This document shows positions 33,481 to 44,295 of a DNA stretch of 64,000 bases, in pieces (position 1 is the stretch's first letter; each line of letters starts with the position of its first letter). Location: assembly GCF_027887165.1 (NCBI RefSeq), contig NC_077230.1, forward strand, positions 22,491,200 through 22,555,199. Reading direction: 5' to 3'. The stretch is from Monodelphis domestica (lineage: Eukaryota; Chordata; Mammalia; Didelphimorphia; Didelphidae). The position numbers and the translations under genes are program-made. The notes below the pieces were generated by a model. It had not been told where the DNA came from. It saw only the letters and a list, made by a program, of their open reading frames with translations, and did not search any database.

Positions 33481-34439
33481 GCTGCTGTCCATGGTCATTG
33501 AACCCCTACAGGGTGCTGGGAGATGAATAGGACACCTGCAGTATCTGGAGGCCAGAATTGGTGGATTCTACAAGTCTTAAATCTGGTTGGAACCCCAAAT
33601 ACCTCAGAATTTTCACTACCTCACGTGTCACTCCTTACATGACCCTCTAGAGGAACACAGGTTTGAATAAGTGCATAACATTGCTAAGAGGAAGCTGAGA
33701 CCACTAATCCTTGATCAAGGGTCTTCTAACCCTTGCCCCTGAGTGGTCTGGACATCTGGACCCATTCTGTTTGCTGCAGCCCTGCCAAGCTTTCCAGCTT
33801 GGCCAGTGGGATGTGGAGGATTCATTGCAGGACCCTTCCATCTTCTGACCAATCCTGGGAAAGGCATATATTGAACATGGGCTTTGTGCCCATATTTGCC
33901 TCTTATTCTTTACTCACATTTGCTTTTTTTCTGGGCTAGCACCTGAGTCCTGGGTTGAAAGGCACCTAAGGAGTGAACAGATGGGAAAGAGTGTGCTGAG
34001 CTTCAATATGGGAGGTGTTGACAATGTGCTCTGCATGGAATATTTAAAACTGGGTCTGTCACGTGTCTATTGACAGCTCAGGATGATCCTGGGTGTTTTT
34101 CTAACTTGTGTTGAACAGAACAGGTGAATTCATTTTTTTTTAATGTCACATCTTACAATTCTGTAAAGCAAAAACTAAAGGTTGGAATTGAACCTTGAGC
34201 CCAGGGACTTCATCCCGACTGTGGCATGAAATGGGAAATTCTTATGTGTTGTGTTTGGGGGTCAGGAGCTACATCTCATACATTTTTGGTGTCCCTTATT
34301 TGATCAATGATAGGCTCACCCCTTGGGGAAATTGAGGAAAATGTGACCAGTGTGTAGCAATTCAGATAAAAGAACATTGCTGTCAGAAAGCAAATGTGTC
34401 CTGTTCAGTTTACTCTTTGTGCCAGGCTTTCAACCACTC
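33481..34439. other. No gene seen
   Basis: No repeat family or convincing reading frame was found. The sequence is of mixed composition, and a frame at 33733-33939 has no known motif. Confidence 0.4.
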
Positions 34440-35137
34440 AGTTCTTCGTATCAATATCATGCCTTCATCCCAGGCCTTGCATCTTGATTGACTTTCCTAT
34501 AACATAGACTCTATGACAGCAAGTCATATCCTATATGAGCTCTGAATCTCTCCCACTATTTGTTTTATCTATCCAATTCTTTCCCCCTAAGCCCCTCCCC
34601 CTTCAAGCTTCCCCTTTACTGTAGAGGGGACCACCATCATCCCAGACCCAAAATTTGTTATCCTGGATTCCTCACTATCTCTCAATCCCACCCCCAATAT
34701 CTTATCTGTTGCCAAGACCTGTCTATTTCACCTTTGCAGTATTTCCTCAATACTCCTCCTTTCCCCTGACAGTGTCCCTGCTTCAAGTTCAGACCCTCAT
34801 TCCTTCAGAATATTGTAATAGTCTGCTGGTGGGTCTGCTTGCCTTTCTTCCCATTCCAATCCATCCTCCATTCAGCCACCAAAGTGATTTTCCTAAATAT
34901 CAGGTCTTTCTGATCATGCCACTAACTCCCCATACTCAAAAACTTCAGTGGCTCCCTATTACCTCCAGACAAAAATACAAAATACTCTGTTTGGCATTCA
35001 AAGCTCCTAATAACTTATACCCTGCCCTACCTACCCTGCCCATCTAGCCTTAGTATACCTTATTCCTCAGTCCAATGATAATGGCCTCCTTGCTGCTCCT
35101 CAAACAAGACACTCCATCTCTCAGTGCCTAGTATTTT
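34440..35137 (+). mobile_element. L2-type LINE, 3' region (left part)
   Basis: The order of blocks is that of the mammalian L2 3' region: ccaatccatcctccattcag, caaagtgattttcctaaat, tctgatcatgccactaact, agtggctccctattacctc, tttggcattcaaagctcc. An L1 inserted at 35138-35919 splits it, and it resumes at 35925. Confidence 0.75.
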
Positions 35138-35919
35138 ATTTTATTTTATTACTTTATTTTTTCATTTTTTATTGTCATGCAAAACACTTCCATATTGGTC
35201 ATTGCTGTAAGAGCAAAGTCATACATAACCGAAACCCTCAAATAAAACCAAAGATACTCTGATGTGAAAGACAGCTCCAACAGGTCTTTCTCTGGAGGTG
35301 GAGAGCATTCCCTGTCATGTCTTTCAGGATTGTCCCAGATCATTGCATTGCTGAGAATAGCCAAGTTTTCACAGGTAATTACTGTCTAGTATCGCTGTTA
35401 TTGTGTACATTATTCTCCTAGTTCTGCTTATTTCATTCTGCATCAGTTCCCAATGATCTTTCCAGCTCTTTCTGAAATCATCCTGTTTATCATTTCTTAT
35501 AGCACAATAGTATTCTATCACCAACATGTACCACAATTTCTTCAGCCATTCCCCAAGTGGTGGACATCCCATCAATTTCCAATGCTTTGCCACCACAAAA
35601 AGGGCTGCTCTAAATATTTCTGGGAAAGTAGGTCCTTTCCCCAGACCCAGTAGTAGCATTACCAGATCAAAGAGTATGTACAGTTTTATCACCCTTTGGG
35701 CATAGTTCCAAATTGCCCTCCAGAATGGTTGGATCAGTTCACAACTTCACCAACAATGCATTAGTGTCCTGACTTTGCCACATCCCCTCCAGCATTCATT
35801 ACTTTCCTTTGCTATCATGTTGGCCAATCTGCTAAGTGTGAGGTGGTACCTCAGAGTTGTTTTTATTTGCATCTCTCTAATCAAGAATTTAGAACATTTT
35901 TTTCAAGTGATTTTTGATA
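35138..35919 (-). mobile_element. 5'-truncated L1 (3' end) inserted in L2
   Basis: The L1 3' UTR and the last part of ORF2 are present. The frame at 35369-35692 ends with FRAALFVVAKHWKLMGCPPL, then GEWLKKLWYMLVIEYYCAI, the L1 C-terminal signature. T-rich sequence (A-tail) lies at 35133-35165. The flanks gtgcctagtatttt and gcacctggcatttt match at 10 of 14 and probably represent an aged target duplication. Confidence 0.82.
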
Positions 35920-35924
35920 GCACC

Positions 35925-36196
35925 TGGCATTTTTTCTGGCGGTCCATTAGGTCTGGAATTCCTTCCCTCCCCAACAGAAAACATTTCCCAACTCCTCTTA
36001 ATTCTAGTGTTTTCTCTCCATTATTTCCTATTTATCCTGTATATAGCTTGTTTATACATATTTGTTTGCTTGTTATCTCCGCCATTCAGTTAAGCTCTTT
36101 GAGAGTAGGGACTGTTTTTTGCCTTTCTTTATATGCCCCACGCTTAGCACAGTGCCTAGCACATGGTTGGTCCTTAATAAATGTTTACTGACTGAC
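35925..36196 (+). mobile_element. L2-type LINE, 3' end (right part)
   Basis: It continues the L2: attccttccctccccaac, taagctctttgagagtaggg, cttagcacagtgcctagcac, ttaataaatgtttactg. This is the classic L2 3' terminus. Confidence 0.82.
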
Positions 36197-36395
36197 AAAG
36201 CACTTTAAAAATATTGTCTCATTTGATCCTTACAAAAACCCTGGGAGGGTTTTACAGATGAGGAAACAGGCAGAGAGTGGGTAACTAACTTCCTAGCATT
36301 AAACAGCTAAGTAAATTTCTGAGATCATATTTGAACTCAAGTCTTTCTGACTCCATGTTCAGTACTCTATCCATTTTGTTACCTTGCTGCCCCAA
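36197..36395 (-). mobile_element. MIR/THER1-like SINE
   Basis: It has aaagcactttaaaaatattg, ttttacagatgaggaaacag, ttgaactcaagtctttctg and ctctatccattttgttacc in minus-strand order. Confidence 0.82.
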
Positions 36396-36528
36396 CTGGG
36401 ATTCTCTGCCTTGAGACTGCACCCAAACTGCCCAGGACAGGGGTAAAACATGGGTAGCATGCAACAGCCCTGTAGCTGATGGTTTTACCCATCTATCTTA
36501 CTGGATACCTCAAGGTACTCTTTGGAAC

Positions 36529-37256
36529 TGTGAAGATAGGATTAACTCTCCCCTTGCCTATTTTGAAATTAATCAACAAAAACTGAAAACACCCCTTAAT
36601 ACTAAGTAGGGGAGGTCCACAAGGCACTAAAGTGGGTGACATCTCCAGAAGTGACTCACCACCCCCTGGGCAGTGCTAAGCAAATTTAAAGACTGCAATT
36701 GGCTCCCGTAAAGTGGAGGAAGGGATAGGATGGAATGTGGGAAAAGGTCCATAAAAGTCATGAATTTCCTGTCCAAGGGGATCTTTGGACTGAATTTTTG
36801 ACTTGGAGGATCTTGGACTGGGAATGCAGCTTGGAGCTACAACTTGGGACTTTGACCTGGGACTCTTGGACTGCTTCTGGTAAGACTGCTCCTGGATCTT
36901 CTCCTTTGGAGCTTCACTTGGGTGAGTGAGAAGCTCACCCTCCTTTCCTGACTTCTAGAGAGATTAGTTCCGGAAAGGCCTCCCCTTCTTGGAGGAGGCT
37001 GCATGGATTGAACCCTTGTTTAAGTCACCACTGAGTCCTGCAGCTGAGGGATTAAGGAGCAACACATAGGGCTATAGGCTAGACTTCTTACTCTACCCTC
37101 TTTTACATTTCTCTACTTTCACTCTTTCTACCTCTTTGTAAATAAAGCAACTGAAAGTCAATTTGACTTGAGCTATAATATTTTAAAATCAGTGACCACA
37201 GTATTATCTTAGAATTCTTATATATTTAGTCAAACCCTTAATTTCAATTACTTACA
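36529..37256 (+). mobile_element. Solo LTR (ERV1-like), 728 bp
   Basis: It starts TGTGAAGATAGG and ends ATTACTTACA, with a perfect 4-bp duplication GAAC at 36525-36528 and 37257-37260. Inside are a ccataaaagtc TATA-like motif near 36750, a gggtgagtgag motif near 36920 and a gtaaataaagc polyadenylation signal near 37140. The part from ggtgagtg to aataaa resembles the LTR at 61817-62448 (shared ttggaggaggctg). No viral genes remain, as is usual after recombination between two LTRs. It looks whole as an LTR and of moderate age. Confidence 0.85.
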
Positions 37257-37404
37257 GAACTTTCAGAGAGAGTGGAGGATTTTTTTCCATGTTCTGCCTC
37301 CTTAAAATAGCCCTCATTTGATCGACAGTTCTCTAAGAAAGCCCAAGTTGTCCAAGGTGGTAAAGACAAGTAGCCCCATTTAATGAGACCCTCAGCCTAG
37401 AAGC

Positions 37405-37545
37405 AGAGTCAGCACCATATAATGGTAAGAATTCTGGGTTTGGTGTCAGGGGACTGGGGTTCAAATCTCACATCGGTCACCTTGTAAATCAAAGCAGTTG
37501 GACCATGATCTTTAAGGTCCTTTATGGCTCTCAGTCCTGTGATTT
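37405..37545 (+). mobile_element. CORE-SINE fragment
   Basis: It has aagaattctgggtttggtgt, ggggttcaaatctcac and the tail gatctttaaggtcctttatg, the plus-strand order of MIR-like SINEs. Confidence 0.65.
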
Positions 37546-38184
37546 TGGATTCTCAAATATGAAGAATTATTGAGGTTCTGAATAGCTGGTACAGGGTGCA
37601 GATTAACTTGGTAGACAACAGGGAAGAGTTAATAAGATCTCTCTAGTCTCTCTCATCTGGGAGGCTGGTTTGCTTTGAGGGTTATTGTAAAGTCATACCC
37701 ACAGTAAACATACATCAAACGACTATTAAAAGTAATGGACAGAGCATTTGTAGCAAAGGAGGCTTTTTCATCTTCAAAGGCCCTTTCAAACAGTTGTTAA
37801 TTAATTTTTGCCACACCCTGTAGGCGACAAAATATTTCTGCAGTGTTTGGCTTGGAGTCAAAATGCCTCAGGTTAAGCCCCAGGCCTGCTGCCAGGTTCC
37901 ATGGGGGAGGAAATGATGAGGGCAATGGAGGGTTTAAGAGCCAAGTGTTGAGTAGGGAGAAGGTGGAGGGGTTTTCTCTTTTCCTGCCTTCTCCCCCCCC
38001 CCATATTTGAACTACAATCCTCTTACGCTCTCTGATGCCCTTCTCCCACTCCTGTCGTGCTTGCTGTCAGCTTCCCATCAGTATCGCTGTGACAGCATCA
38101 GTGAATAGGGATGCCTTGCCTGGACCCTTTCTACTGACTATGCTGCTATTGCCCAAGAACAGAAAAGCTTCTTCCCCTTTTGAG
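37546..38184. other. No gene seen
   Basis: This is a mixed-composition stretch without a recognised repeat. A 65-residue frame at 38035-38232 has no motif. Confidence 0.4.
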
Positions 38185-38865
38185 GCAGAGCTAAACGGAG
38201 GCTCAGAAGTCATCCAATTCAGTTCCCTTTAGGGATGAGGAAACGGAGGCTCAAAAAAGTTAAGGGCTAGGTATTGAGAGTCAGAAACGAGATTTATATA
38301 TTATTATAGCTGCTCTTTCTGTGGTGACAAAGAATTGGAAACTAGAGGGACGTCCCTCAATTGGGGATGGCTGAACAAATTGTGGTATCTGGTGGTGATG
38401 GAATACTATGAACAGGATGATTTCAGAAAGAGCTGATGCAGAGAATGAGCAGAACCAGAACACTGTATGCACTAACTGAAATAATGTGGGACACTCAAAT
38501 TTGACTACTAACAGCACTATGATGATCCAGGATAATTCTGAACTGTTGGAGTAGGAATGCAGGCAAAAACATATGATTTATCACTTGTTTATTTGGGTTT
38601 TATAATATTATTCACTTACATAAATGAACAATATGGAAATATGTTTTGTGTGATCATTTAGATATAACCTAGATGGCATTGCTTGCCGCTCTGGGATTGG
38701 GGAGAGAAGAAAGGAGGGAGACAATCAGGGTCATATAACTTTGGAAAACTTATGTACAAATGTATTATTACATATCATTGGTCAAAATAAATAAATAAAG
38801 GGAGAAAACGAAGATTGGAACCCAGGTCCTTTGACTCCCAAACTAGCACTTTTCCCACGCTAGAA
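38185..38865 (-). mobile_element. MIR-like SINE split by an L1 3' end
   Basis: The left part (agtcatccaattcagttccc, ggatgaggaaacggaggctc) ends at about 38287. The right part (gattggaacccaggtccttt, gactcccaaactagcac) starts at about 38808. The L1 at 38288-38803 lies between them. Confidence 0.75.
38288..38803 (+). mobile_element. 5'-truncated L1 (3' end)
   Basis: Plus-strand L1 3' end. The sequence gctgctctttctgtggtgac translates as the usual AALF(V)V(A)K block, followed by ctcaattggggatggctgaa. The 3' UTR ends in aataaataaataaag. It is an older subfamily, related to the 3' UTRs at 38915 and 41715. Confidence 0.8.
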
Positions 38866-38914
38866 ACATTCTTCTGGACAATTCTAGAAAGAAAAAAAAT
38901 TAAATAGAGAGCTA

Positions 38915-39085
38915 ACTTACAACAATGACCAATATGGAAGTAGATTTTGCATGATAATACATGTATGGCTCAGATCAAATCTTTTACCATCTCCAAGTGA
39001 GGGAAAGAAAGGGAAAGGAGACAGTTTGGGTCTTATAATTTTGAAAACTGTTACTACATGTAATGAAGAAAATAAAATATCTTTG
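38915..39085 (+). mobile_element. L1 3' UTR fragment
   Basis: It has caatgaccaatatggaagta, gattttgcatgataatacat, gaccatctccaag-like sequence and a terminal aataaaatatctttg, in the order of old mammalian L1 3' ends. Confidence 0.65.
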
Positions 39086-39154
39086 AGTTATATAGGCCAT
39101 AAATATAGCTGTATGGTAGAGAAAAAATAAACCACTTCTGTGAAATATGTCTTT

Positions 39155-39240
39155 CCCTCAGGAAGATACTGTTTGGCTTTCGCCTTTGTTTTCCCAGAAA
39201 CTATTATGTGCTTGGCATATAGTAGATGCTTTAAAAAATG
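39155..39240 (+). mobile_element. L2-like 3' end scrap
   Basis: The string attatgtgcttggcatatag, then tagatgctttaaaaaatg, resembles the last bases of L2 or MIR. Confidence 0.5.
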
Positions 39241-40164
39241 TTTAAACTAATCACTCTCCTATCAGAGCTGAACAGGAACAATTGGTGAAAACGAAGCATA
39301 GTCCAGGGAAGACTAAAGGAGAATCTTTACCTTTGGGGCAGCCTCTCCTTCCTTCCCAGCTGGAGAATGTGCGTGTCTGTATGTCTGTACAGCCATAAAG
39401 CAGAGGCCTACAAGGGGATCCTCTCCCCAGTCTTTTAGTTTTACAATTAACAATGGGCAAATGGAGCCTTTCTGATTTTTTTTTTCTTCAGAAATCAGAA
39501 AAGAGCTGAGCAACATGAGAAAGGGCACCTTTAGAGGGGCCGGCTATGCGTCTCTGAAAATAGTTGCCAGACTTTCCCACACTTAACAGTGTCAAAAATT
39601 GTAGCAGACAGGGGTCAGGTAGCCCCAAACTGAGTTTAGGGGGATCCAGCGAGATCGGTGTGAATGTGAGCTTTAGACAAAGATGGAGGCAAGGAAGACC
39701 CAAAGAGTTAATGAAGCGGGAAAAGGCCATTGTGAGCAACCTGAATGACACTCGGGGCTCATTAATGGAAAGGTTGGGAGAGGTCTCAGACCTGATTAGG
39801 AAGAATATACATGTCAAGGCAGTCAGGCTGTAACTCTGTATGGATGGGGACCTAGCATTAACTCTTCAAAGGCCAGGGGCCAAGCTCTGATTGACAAATC
39901 ACCATGCCAATCAATGGGAGCTGGCCATGTGAGGGAAACAGGTATGGCGGGGAGGGGCTGGCATTTAGTCAGTTCTGCAGGCTGCTCCTTGACTAAAAAT
40001 CCATTTGAAGGTCTTGCCATGAGAGGGCCCCAGTCACCCAAGATTCGTGCAAGGTACAGCATCGCCATATTGGGGAAATTATAGTGAAAGGAAATTGAAT
40101 TCTGGGTAAGATAACCTCTTTGGATTGTGCCTGATCTTAAGACTTTCTAATTGATGAGTAAAGA
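39241..40164. other. Repeat-poor stretch, no gene proven
   Basis: Apart from a T9 run at 39477 this 0.9 kb shows no transposon that I recognise and is richer in G and C than its surroundings. Two opposed frames (39488-39817 minus, 39564-39833 plus) overlap. Neither has a known motif, and at most one could be real. The blocks ggctcattaatggaaagg and caatcaatgggagctgg have homeodomain- and CCAAT-like cores, so a regulatory element is possible but unproven. Confidence 0.35.
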
Positions 40165-41355
40165 ATTTATATAAAATAATATAAACAAAATATATAACAT
40201 AATATAACAGTATAACATAATGTAACATAATGTAATGTAATATAATATAGTATGGTATGGTATAATATAACATAGTCTAACATAATGTAATGTAATATAA
40301 TATAATATAACATAATATAGTATAACATAATGTAACATAACATAATGTAACAACGTAACATAACATAATATAATGTAACAACATAATATAACATAACATA
40401 ACATGATATGATATGATATAATATAATACAATATAATATAACATAACATAACATAACATAACGTAACAACGTAACATAGCATAATATGATATGATATGAT
40501 ATAATATAATACAATATAATATAACATAACATAACATAACATAACAACGTAACAGCATAATATAATATGATATGATGTGATATAATATAATACAATATAA
40601 CATAACATAACATAACATAACATAACATAACATAACATAACATAACATAACATAACATAACATAACATAACATAACGTAACAACGTAACATAACATAATA
40701 TGATATGATATGATATAATACAATATAATATAACATAACATAACATAACATAACATAACATAACATAACATAATGTAACAACGTAACATAGCATAATATG
40801 ATATGATATGATATAATATAATATAATACAATATAACATAACATAACATAACATAACATAACATAACATAACATAACATAACATAACATAACATAACATA
40901 ACATAACGTAACAACGTAACATAGCATAATATGATATGATATGATATAATACAATATAACATAACATAACATAACATAACATAACATAACATAACATAAC
41001 GTAACAACGTAACATAGCATAATATGATATGATATGATATAATACAATATAATATAACATAACATAACATAACATAACATAACATAACATAACATAACAT
41101 AACGTAACAACGTAACATAGCATAATATGATATGATATGATATGATATAATATAATATAATACAATATAATATAATATAACATAACATAACATAACATAA
41201 CACAACATAACGTAACAACGTAACATAACATAATATAACGTAACAACATAATATAACATAACATAATATGATATGATATGATATGATATGATACAATATA
41301 ACATAACATAACATAACATAACATAACATAACATAACATAACATAGCATAACATA
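40165..41355. repeat. CATAA-type pentanucleotide satellite with higher-order units
   Basis: About 1.2 kb is built of ACATA and close variants. Runs of (CATAA)n are broken at intervals of about 80-135 bp by a set phrase: acgtaacaacgtaacat, then agcataatatgatatgat and ataatacaatataata. The phrase centres near 40461, 40543, 40676, 40772, 40906, 40999, 41103 and 41211. All three minus-strand frames are open for up to 410 codons because a 5-bp unit gives the same pentapeptide in each frame. These frames are not genes. Confidence 0.95.
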
Positions 41356-41567
41356 AACCAGAGAAGGACAGGTATACATGAGAGTGGGGGGAAGGGGAGT
41401 GCTGAGACGTATTCTAGGGATTTTACTGGGACAGTGATGATGTTATTTAAAGGCAGGAGTCATTAGTAGCTTTAAACATAGTGATGGACACAAAGAAGGT
41501 TCTCAAAAATGTCTGATTAAATATATTGTGTTTTACTGTAAATTATATTTTTAAAATGTTACTGATT

Positions 41568-41685
41568 TTTTTCTTAAACTTTTACCTTCTGTCTTAGAAT
41601 CAATACTGGTGTATTGGTTCCAAGGCAGAAGAGGGATAAGGGCTAAGCAATGAGGGTAAATGACTTGCCCAGGGTCACATGATGT
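41568..41685 (-). mobile_element. tRNA-derived SINE, truncated
   Basis: It has cttaaacttttaccttctg, gtgtattggttccaaggc, then gacttgcccagggtcac, the 3' half of the gtaagggttt-type SINE on the minus strand. Confidence 0.8.
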
Positions 41686-41714
41686 TTTGTTTTTACAATA
41701 CAAACATATACATA

Positions 41715-42010
41715 TTACTCTAAAAATGAAGAATTTTGAGGACTTTTATAAACTGGTGAATGAAATAAGAAGAACCATGAGGATGAATAATATATACAAT
41801 AATTACACTATAAAAACAAGCAACCTTAAAAAAAAAAAAGATGCCACTTATAGGATCTTTCATGATTCTGGAGGACCAGTGATGAAAAATGCTATCCATG
41901 ACAGATTTAGGATGAAGAATAAGACAGATCTATGTTTGTATACAACCATGGTGGGAGTTTGTTTTGCTCGACTGTGCATATCTGTAAACCGTGGTTTACA
42001 TTTTTATTAA
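41715..42010 (+). mobile_element. Old L1 3' end
   Basis: It has ctggtgaatgaaataagaag, tttcatgattctggaggacc, gatgaaaaatgctatccatg, tttgttttgctcgactgtg and gtggtttacatttttattaa: the end of ORF2 and the 3' UTR of an old mammalian L1. Confidence 0.75.
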
Positions 42011-42029
42011 ACTTCAGCTGGATTGCTCC

Positions 42030-42255
42030 TTTTAAAAGTTTTATTGATGCCTTTAAAAAATTTTGATGCCATAGTCATTTCCCCATATACTCCTCCCTAA
42101 ACCATGAACCCTCCTTTGTAACAGTTAAGAATAGTTCAGAAAAACCAATCAACAAAACTACTTGGTTTAACAACCTGTATAACATTCCTTATTTCACCTC
42201 TCTACAGAAAAAAGAGAAGTTATGTTTCATCATATACTCTCCCCTGGACCAAAAT
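42030..42255 (-). mobile_element. Old L1 3' UTR fragment
   Basis: It has ttttattgatgcctttaaaa, catttccccatatactcc, accaatcaacaaaactactt and atcatatactctcccc, resembling old L1 3' UTR read on the minus strand. Confidence 0.55.
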
Positions 42256-42261
42256 TTGGTT

Positions 42262-42365
42262 GCATCATCGTTTTCAGTCAGATCTGACTCTTTGTGACCC
42301 CATTTGGGATTTACTTGGCAAAAATACTGAGTGGTTCACCATTTCTTCCTCTAGTTTTACCAGAC
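42262..42365 (-). mobile_element. MAR1-type SINE tail
   Basis: Gtcagatctgactctttgtg, gaccccatttgggatttact and tggcaaaaatactgagtg are the MAR1 3' part on the minus strand. Confidence 0.78.
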
Positions 42366-42374
42366 CAAGATTAT

Positions 42375-42660
42375 TCATAATTAATAATAATAGTGGTTAA
42401 TTGATGTTTACATCGTGCTTTAAGGTTTACAAAGCACTTTACTTATATTATTTCATGTGATCCTCACAACAACATTTGAGGTAAATGTTATTATCATCTC
42501 CTTTTGAGAATCCCATCATTGAGAAACTGAGGCTAAGAGAATTTAAATGAGTATGCCCAGGTCACATTGCTAATAAGGCAGAATTTAAAATTAGGTTCTT
42601 CTCTTTCTAAAACCAGTATTTTATCCACAAAACCACAGCATAAAGAATATTACAATTATT
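42375..42660 (-). mobile_element. MIR/THER1-like SINE
   Basis: It has gtttacatcgtgctttaagg, tttacaaagcactttac, gtgatcctcacaacaac, gagaaactgaggctaagag and ttttatccacaaaaccacag, in minus-strand order. Confidence 0.85.
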
Positions 42661-43089
42661 ATAATCACCTTGATTACTTTTAGATTTATCTAATTTCCTA
42701 TAGGCCATTATCTACTAAACCAATGCTAATTTACACATCTATGTAGGTATCATTTCCAATCAAATATTCACACTATAAACCAAAGAAGAAGGTTCTTGAG
42801 AGGCACAAGAAAGGGTTCTCTAAAAGGATACAGCTGGAAGCAAGTAGCTACTGGAGTGCTCAAGAACTCATGAAATCTAGCCCAGCTGAGCAGAATAGTA
42901 TATGGAAAAGTCAGAGAGGATCATTGTGAGTCATTGTCACAGAGGGAAAATCATACAGGTACAGGAGAAAAGAGAGAAAGAGAAAATATGTTGAGGCATG
43001 GAGCAACACATTTGAAAATATTTAAACTCAACCTCCTGATGTTTATAAATGTGTATGATTGTCTTAAGATACTCAGGACATAGGATAAT
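42661..43089. other. No gene seen
   Basis: A/T-rich unassigned sequence without recognised repeats or frames. Confidence 0.4.
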
Positions 43090-43630
43090 AGATAACCCAT
43101 TTAAACTAACCATAGATAGAATGAAATATGTAGGAGGATAACTGCCAAAATAAACCCAGAAACCATTTGTATAATTACAAGACACTTTTTATGCAAATAA
43201 AGTCAGATTTAACTACTTAGAGAAGTAATCATTGTTCATGGGTGGGCAGAGCCATGATAAATAAAATGACAATTATACCTAAATTAATATACTTTTTCAA
43301 TGTCATCCCAATTAAATTACCAAAAATTATTTTATTGAATTAGAAAAAACAATAACAAAATTCCCTTGAGGGAAAAAAAGGTCAGGAACATCACTAATAA
43401 ATGAAAAAATGTAAAGGAAGGAGGTTTAACAGTACCAGATTTTGATTATGTTATATGTTATATATGTTATATGTTATAAAGCAGAAATGATAAAAAACTA
43501 TCTGGTACTAGCTAAGAAACAGAAAAGTAGGTCAACGGAACAGAACAGACATATAACAAATAGTTGTAAAATAGTATGATAACCATGTATTTGACAAAAG
43601 TAAAGATCTAAGTTTTTAGAATAAGAATTC
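43090..43630 (+). mobile_element. Old L1 ORF2 fragment, opposite orientation to neighbours
   Basis: The plus-strand order cattgttcatgggtgggcag, aaaatgacaattatacctaa, ttaatatactttttcaatg, ttattgaattagaaaaaac, gtaccagattttgattatg matches the complement of 19650-19910. This is L1 ORF2 downstream of the RT core. Both ends are missing. A short (ATGTTAT)n run lies at 43445-43480. Confidence 0.72.
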
Positions 43631-43639
43631 ATAGAAAAA

Positions 43640-43765
43640 TAGATTTTGAGTTGGATCATAGGATCTTAGAGGCCATCTAATCCAATTCACTCATTTTACA
43701 GATAAAGAAATTAAGGCTTAAAGAGGCTAAATGATTTACCTACATTTACATATATTAAACCTTGT
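43640..43765 (-). mobile_element. MIR-like SINE fragment
   Basis: It has gatcataggatcttagagg, ccatctaatccaattcactc, attttacagataaagaaatt and gaggctaaatgatttacc, in minus-strand order. Confidence 0.7.
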
Positions 43766-43884
43766 TCTTGAAGAAGGAAAACTGAAATAATTAATGGAAC
43801 ATAAAAATACAATGCGTACATTCTTTCCATTGGTAAAAATGCCTTTTAAACACTCCAGACTTTGGATGCTATTTCTTCTGCATT

Positions 43885-43996
43885 TAAAAAAATATATGGA
43901 ATACGTCACAAATTAGCATATTATCATTGCACAGGAACCATATTAATCTTCTCTATTTTATTCCAATTTTAGTATATGTGCTGCTGAAGCAAGCAC
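43885..43996 (-). pseudogene. RNU6 (pseudogene): U6 snRNA pseudogene
   Basis: On the minus strand it begins gtgcttgcttcagcagcaca, then tatactaaaattggaataa, and continues through agaagattaatatgg to a tail near ttccatatattttttt. This follows U6 snRNA over its whole length of about 107 bases. U6 is the catalytic-core RNA of the spliceosome. This copy differs from the conserved RNA at many positions: the gatacagagaagattagcat region is altered and the ACAGAG box is lost. I see no upstream promoter elements. It is most likely an L1-copied pseudogene, as is common in mammals. Confidence 0.88.
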
Positions 43997-44012
43997 CCTC
44001 TGCACACTTTTA

Positions 44013-44222
44013 TTTATTTATTTTTTTAAAACCCTTCCCTTCTGTCTTGTAGTCAATACTGAGTATTGGCGCCAAGGCAGAAGAGTGGTAAAGACTAGGC
44101 AATGGGGGTTAAGTGACTTGCCTAGGGTCACACAGCTGGGACGTGTCTGAGGCCAGATTTGAACCCAGGACCTTCCATCTCTAGGCTTGGCTCTCAATCC
44201 ACAGAGCCACCCAGCTGCCCCC
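44013..44222 (-). mobile_element. tRNA-derived SINE (gtaagggttt type), full length
   Basis: It runs from a tttaaaacccttcccttctg tail to the head gccacccagctgccccc. The flanks ctgcacactttta (44000-44012) and ctgcatactttta (44223-44235) are a 13-bp duplication with one mismatch. Confidence 0.92.
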
Positions 44223-44295
44223 CTGCATACTTTTAAAGGAAGACAGAATCTAAAAAGACAGACTATAAAATGGGATTCATTGGCAGGCTCCTTTC

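Noticed and set aside
34655-35047. Plus-strand frame of 130 residues
   Set aside because: It lies in the 3' non-coding region of an L2 element; pyrimidine-rich DNA often stays open by chance.
40165-41355. CRISPR-like alternation of repeats and spacers
   Set aside because: The repeats are 5-bp units with variable phrase spacing, and the surroundings are vertebrate-type transposons. There are no cas genes, and such arrays do not occur in animal nuclear DNA.
40147-41379. Minus-strand frames of 355-410 residues made of MLCYV-type repeats, open in all three frames
   Set aside because: A 5-bp repeat without stop codons gives the same pentapeptide in every frame. This is satellite DNA, not a coding sequence.
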